Shown here: piece by piece, positions 9,002 through 10,641 of the stretch
Layout of the letters: every line of letters begins with the position of its first letter
How positions within the stretch are numbered: the stretch's first letter is position 1
Source of the DNA: Triparma columacea
Taxonomy: Eukaryota > Sar > Bolidophyceae > Parmales > Triparmaceae
Length of the DNA stretch: 10,641 nt
Direction of reading: 5' to 3'
NCBI GenBank assembly: GCA_030267965.1
Contig: BRYA01000046.1
Location: 7,093 to 17,733 of the forward strand
Position numbers and translations under genes: made by a program
Notes under the pieces: model-generated
Told to the model about the DNA's origin: nothing
Database searches by the model: none
What the model saw: the letters and a program-made list of their open reading frames with translations, nothing else

Positions 9002-9828
9002 TCTCTCCAATGCTCATATGGTAAAGGAGAACGAGTGGGAGCAAGTAATAATCCGGGTGTTCCCCAACCACTTCCACCGTGTCTTCGAAGGCTGTGCTGT
9101 CTTCTCCCAAAGCGTGCAGCAGGACTGGGTCGCTCTCGACAGTGTGGAACGTCAACATGCTGTTGAAGGGTATCTTCAGCAAAATGTCCCCCTTGTCCAT
9201 GTCCCTGGATGCCCTGACACCGAGAATGCTTTCGGGTCCTCCGACTTTCGAATAGTCGAAGTAGGCTGCCTCGTAATGGTGCTCAATGCCAAGGGCCTCA
9301 TCAGACCTGGCCCACTCCAACATGTCGTTGCCCTGCTTGACCTGAGATGAGCGTGCAGCGGTTGTGGAAGAGCGTAGCAAAGGCCAAAAGAGCTTAGTTA
9401 GATGTTATTCGTTTATATTGTTCTCAGCCCTCTTTCTACTCTCTCACCTTCTCATCATTCTCGAGACTCAGAGAGGAAAGTATAGTAAAAGGTTGGATAG
9501 GCACAGATTCCGCTAAGGCACCGCTCGTCTTTCCTCTCTCCATAATTGCATCATTACTGACAATGCTGAAGTCGAGTGGGATGTATAGCTCCTCGTCTGA
9601 AGTAGCAGAAGGAGCAGTAGAAGACGAGGTTATAATGCCAAACCGGCCTAAGAGCCTCCTGTAGTCCTCCTTCGTATCAGCGCTAACTGCAATCCGAATT
9701 GTTTCGCAAAGTAGCAGCGCAATAAGGGGAATCCAAAGGGGAAAACCCAACGCTTGTTTCTCGTCTGCTTCTGCTTCCGTTTTTTTGCCATTGGTATCGA
9801 TCCTGCGGTTCACCGTACGATTTCTCAT
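7000..9828 (-). CDS. Membrane-anchored protein with two tandem SET domains (LSMT/SETD3-like)
   Basis: The five-exon model is join(9448..9828, 9000..9341, 8267..8822, 7706..8184, 7000..7623), 2382 nt and 793 aa. All junctions are GT-AG and keep frame. Exon 1 carries a charged N-terminus and a hydrophobic segment (about residues 27-48), a signal anchor or signal peptide. SET unit 1 covers about 140-436 and unit 2 about 466-780. Each has GVRASRD or GVKATRD with a following KGD/RGD (from 168 and 505), LPLVLLYH, an LMNFG motif (Asn 375 and 716), a CxxCEG insert, and IKKGEE...WYNDDCKQ...TYGF (Tyr 420 and 767). This is the motif order of Rubisco-LSMT/SETD3-type lysine or histidine methyltransferases, but the usual Asn-His is Asn-Phe. 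The LGEK|SKF intron is at the same place in both units. Substrate is unknown. A two-gene model, with a second gene starting at ATG 8119, is less likely because the 8185-8266 intron restores TYGFVPLG in frame. Confidence 0.8.
7624..7705 (-). other. SET gene intron 4 (82 bp, phase 0)
   Basis: The donor is GAGAAG|GTGAGTGTG and the acceptor is ACCACACACAAG|TCC. It joins VSLGEK to SKFHIYIEYI. Position and phase match intron 2 in the first SET unit, so this intron predates the internal duplication. Confidence 0.85.
8185..8266 (-). other. SET gene intron 3 (82 bp, phase 1), joins the two SET units
   Basis: The donor is AAGCAAG|GTGCGC and the acceptor is CTCTACAACAG|AT. Splicing gives YNDDCKQ|DFAHTYGFVPLG, matching YNDDCKQKFVRTYGFTYAG at the end of unit 2. 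The frame then runs on without a stop through 8160-8050 into unit 2. Without splicing, the frame ends in a stop near 8142. Confidence 0.8.
8823..8999 (-). other. SET gene intron 2 (177 bp, phase 0), donor inside a GT repeat
   Basis: Exon 2 ends GAGAAG at 9000 and the intron starts directly with the (GT)n array. The acceptor is TCTTCACACAG|TCC. CTAACCC motifs 25-70 nt upstream of the acceptor suit branch points. It joins IGEK to SKFYPY, the same junction as in SET unit 2. Confidence 0.85.
8971..8999. repeat. (CA)14 microsatellite at a splice donor
   Basis: Uninterrupted CA dinucleotides on the plus strand, 29 bp, immediately next to the exon boundary at 9000. On the transcribed sense the intron therefore begins GTGTGTGTGT, so the repeat itself provides the 5' splice site. 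Confidence 0.95.
9342..9447 (-). other. SET gene intron 1 (106 bp, phase 0)
   Basis: The donor is GAGAAG|GTGAGAGAG and the acceptor is CTCATCTCAG|GTC. A good branch-point-like CTAACTAAG lies inside. Splicing yields SLENDEK|VKQGNDMLEW, which aligns with uninterrupted SPSEKVLQGNAVLEW in SET unit 2. That alignment is the evidence that exon 1 belongs to this gene. Confidence 0.75.
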
Positions 9829-10084
9829 TCTCGTATGTTGTTGCGAATCAATTAGAAACTCAATGCGTCTGAGGAGCTTCCTTTAATCTCAAAAATGGGG
9901 AAAAGAAGAAATTATGATCTTTCAGCACAGAATTTGAGACAGAATTTGAGAGAGAGGATTTCGTGGAGACGATTCACAAAGGACAGTCCTTATTAATTCC
10001 CATTTTCCTCCCCTTCCCCCCTTTCCCCCCTTCCCCCCTTTCCCCCCTTCCCCCCTTCCCCACCTTCCCCCAAAAACTCGCACC
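9829..10084. other. Intergenic region between the two SET genes
   Basis: This 256-bp gap holds the 3' flank of the upstream partial SET gene and the promoter and leader of the two-SET gene. An in-frame TAA at 9883-9885, with no ATG between it and 9828, supports the chosen start. Sequence from about 9966 onward is homologous to the 3' flank of the other SET gene (shared GACGATTCACA and CCTTAT..TTCCC segments). The rest shows no gene or clear promoter motif. Confidence 0.6.
10003..10071 (-). repeat. G-rich (sense) tract after the second SET-gene stop
   Basis: The plus strand is a C/T tract of 69 bp with a single A, made of 8- to 9-base units of five or six C followed by two or three T. In the transcript this is a series of G5-6 runs separated by two or three A, starting 13 nt after the TGA. 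It is longer than its homologue at 6931-6986, so copy number has changed since duplication. Confidence 0.85.
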
Positions 10085-10641
10085 TCACTCGTCGTCACCA
10101 CAGTCCTTCTGTCCCGCGTAAGTGAATCCATATGTCCGAACGAAGGTCTGCTTGCAATCGTCGTTGTACCAATACAGGATCTCCTCCCCCTTCTTAATCG
10201 AGCACCATGCTCTACAAACAAAGTGCATGTTTTCTTTCGGCATTATACTGCCTACCCCGTTGTACCAACCTCCCTGGTTCTCCCCCTCGCACTTCACGCA
10301 CCCTCCTTGTCTCCCGAAGTTCATCAATTCTGCCACCGGCGCCATATGGTACAATTCGTCGTTTCTCCTCCCTGGTGCGAGATCCCCGCTTGGGTAGTCC
10401 CCGAAATTGGCTCCCCAGTATCTGCTCGCGATCATATTCGATGCCCATATGAAGTTGTCCAAAGACAAGATGGGCTTGCCCTTGTGCATGATGTCTTTGC
10501 CGAAGATTTCGGAGTGCTCCTCGCTCAGGGGCAATAGCACCTTGTCGTGGAATTCCCAGGCCCATATCCTATCTTCCTTTGTTTTCTCCATCAGCTTGGG
10601 GTACTCGATGGGAGGATACACCTCTTCCATCTTCTCGTTTC
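10085..10641 (-). CDS. SET-domain protein, C-terminal exon (5' partial)
   Basis: The last 185 codons and the stop (TGA 10087-10085) of another SET gene are present, with the rest beyond the window edge. The first complete codon is at 10639 (Asn of GNEKMEEVYPP). It aligns without gaps to 7000-7556 of the two-SET gene, with 19 base differences and 11 amino-acid changes by hand count. It retains LMNFGRQGGC, the CxxCEG insert and IKKGEEILYWYNDDCKQ-x-FVRTYGF. Because it matches the second rather than the first SET unit, it is probably the terminal exon of another two-SET gene, duplicated as a block of about 3.1 kb. It also carries the same 3' flank. The internal ATG at 10630 is not a likely start. 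Confidence 0.88.
   Translation of the reverse strand, partial: NEKMEEVYPPIEYPKLMEKTKEDRIWAWEFHDKVLLPLSEEHSEIFGKDIMHKGKPILSLDNFIWASNMIASRYWGANFGDYPSGDLAPGRRNDELYHMAPVAELMNFGRQGGCVKCEGENQGGWYNGVGSIMPKENMHFVCRAWCSIKKGEEILYWYNDDCKQTFVRTYGFTYAGQKDCGDDE

Larger units (their letters stand above)
9966..10641. repeat. Direct segmental duplicate, copy 2 (partner 6899-7556)
   Basis: This is the second copy, in the same orientation. It is cut by the window edge, so the full length of the duplicated block is unknown. Confidence 0.9.

Noticed and set aside
9922..10221. Minus-strand frame through the C/T tract and its twin at 6906-7136
   Set aside because: Out of frame with the SET exon. Its length comes from stop-free purine repeats and it is copied only because the whole block is duplicated.
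1..10641. Transposon, CRISPR, tRNA or rRNA content
   Set aside because: I looked for terminal repeats, transposase or reverse-transcriptase motifs, spaced repeats and tRNA T-loop patterns and found none that held up.

Overview
The window looks like nuclear DNA of a single-celled eukaryote. Genes carry short GT-AG introns, one gene encodes a spliceosome component (Crooked-neck/Clf1), and there is no operon or Shine-Dalgarno organisation. A stramenopile microalga (diatom/bolidophyte lineage) is my best guess, based on remembered architecture: START-like domains fused to an Xkr-like membrane module, and SET proteins with this divergent motif set. That assignment is inference and was not tested by a search.

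All four genes I can support lie on the minus strand, so transcription runs from high to low coordinates. (1) 3153 to 1: a 1051-codon reading frame with no stop, leaving the window at its 3' end. It has an acidic N-terminus, two clear START lipid-binding domains in tandem, a third degenerate START-like segment, a helical region and a C-terminal membrane module resembling XK-related (Xkr) proteins. (2) 6775 to 4143: complete CLF1/CRNKL1 orthologue in three exons, 694 aa, whose second intron holds a 12-bp minisatellite. (3) 9828 to 7000: a five-exon gene that I reconstruct as one 793-aa protein with an N-terminal membrane anchor and two tandem SET domains of the LSMT/SETD3-like class. (4) 10641 to 10085: the last exon of a further SET gene, 3085 bp away from and almost identical to the last exon of gene 3, together with its 3' flank.

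Intergenic DNA is short: 989 bp between genes 1 and 2, 224 bp between 2 and 3, 256 bp between 3 and 4. The two SET-gene 3' flanks each carry a C-rich tract on the plus strand, which is G-rich in the transcript, starting 13 bp after the stop codon. The genes do not form an obvious pathway. CLF1 is housekeeping. The START/Xkr-like gene suggests lipid sensing or transfer at a membrane. The SET genes form an expanding local array.

The most noteworthy points are the START-Xkr-like fusion, the two-SET fusion defined by an in-frame junction intron, a (GT)n microsatellite that forms a splice donor, the replacement of the SET Asn-His motif by Asn-Phe, and the G-rich 3' tracts shared by the duplicated genes.
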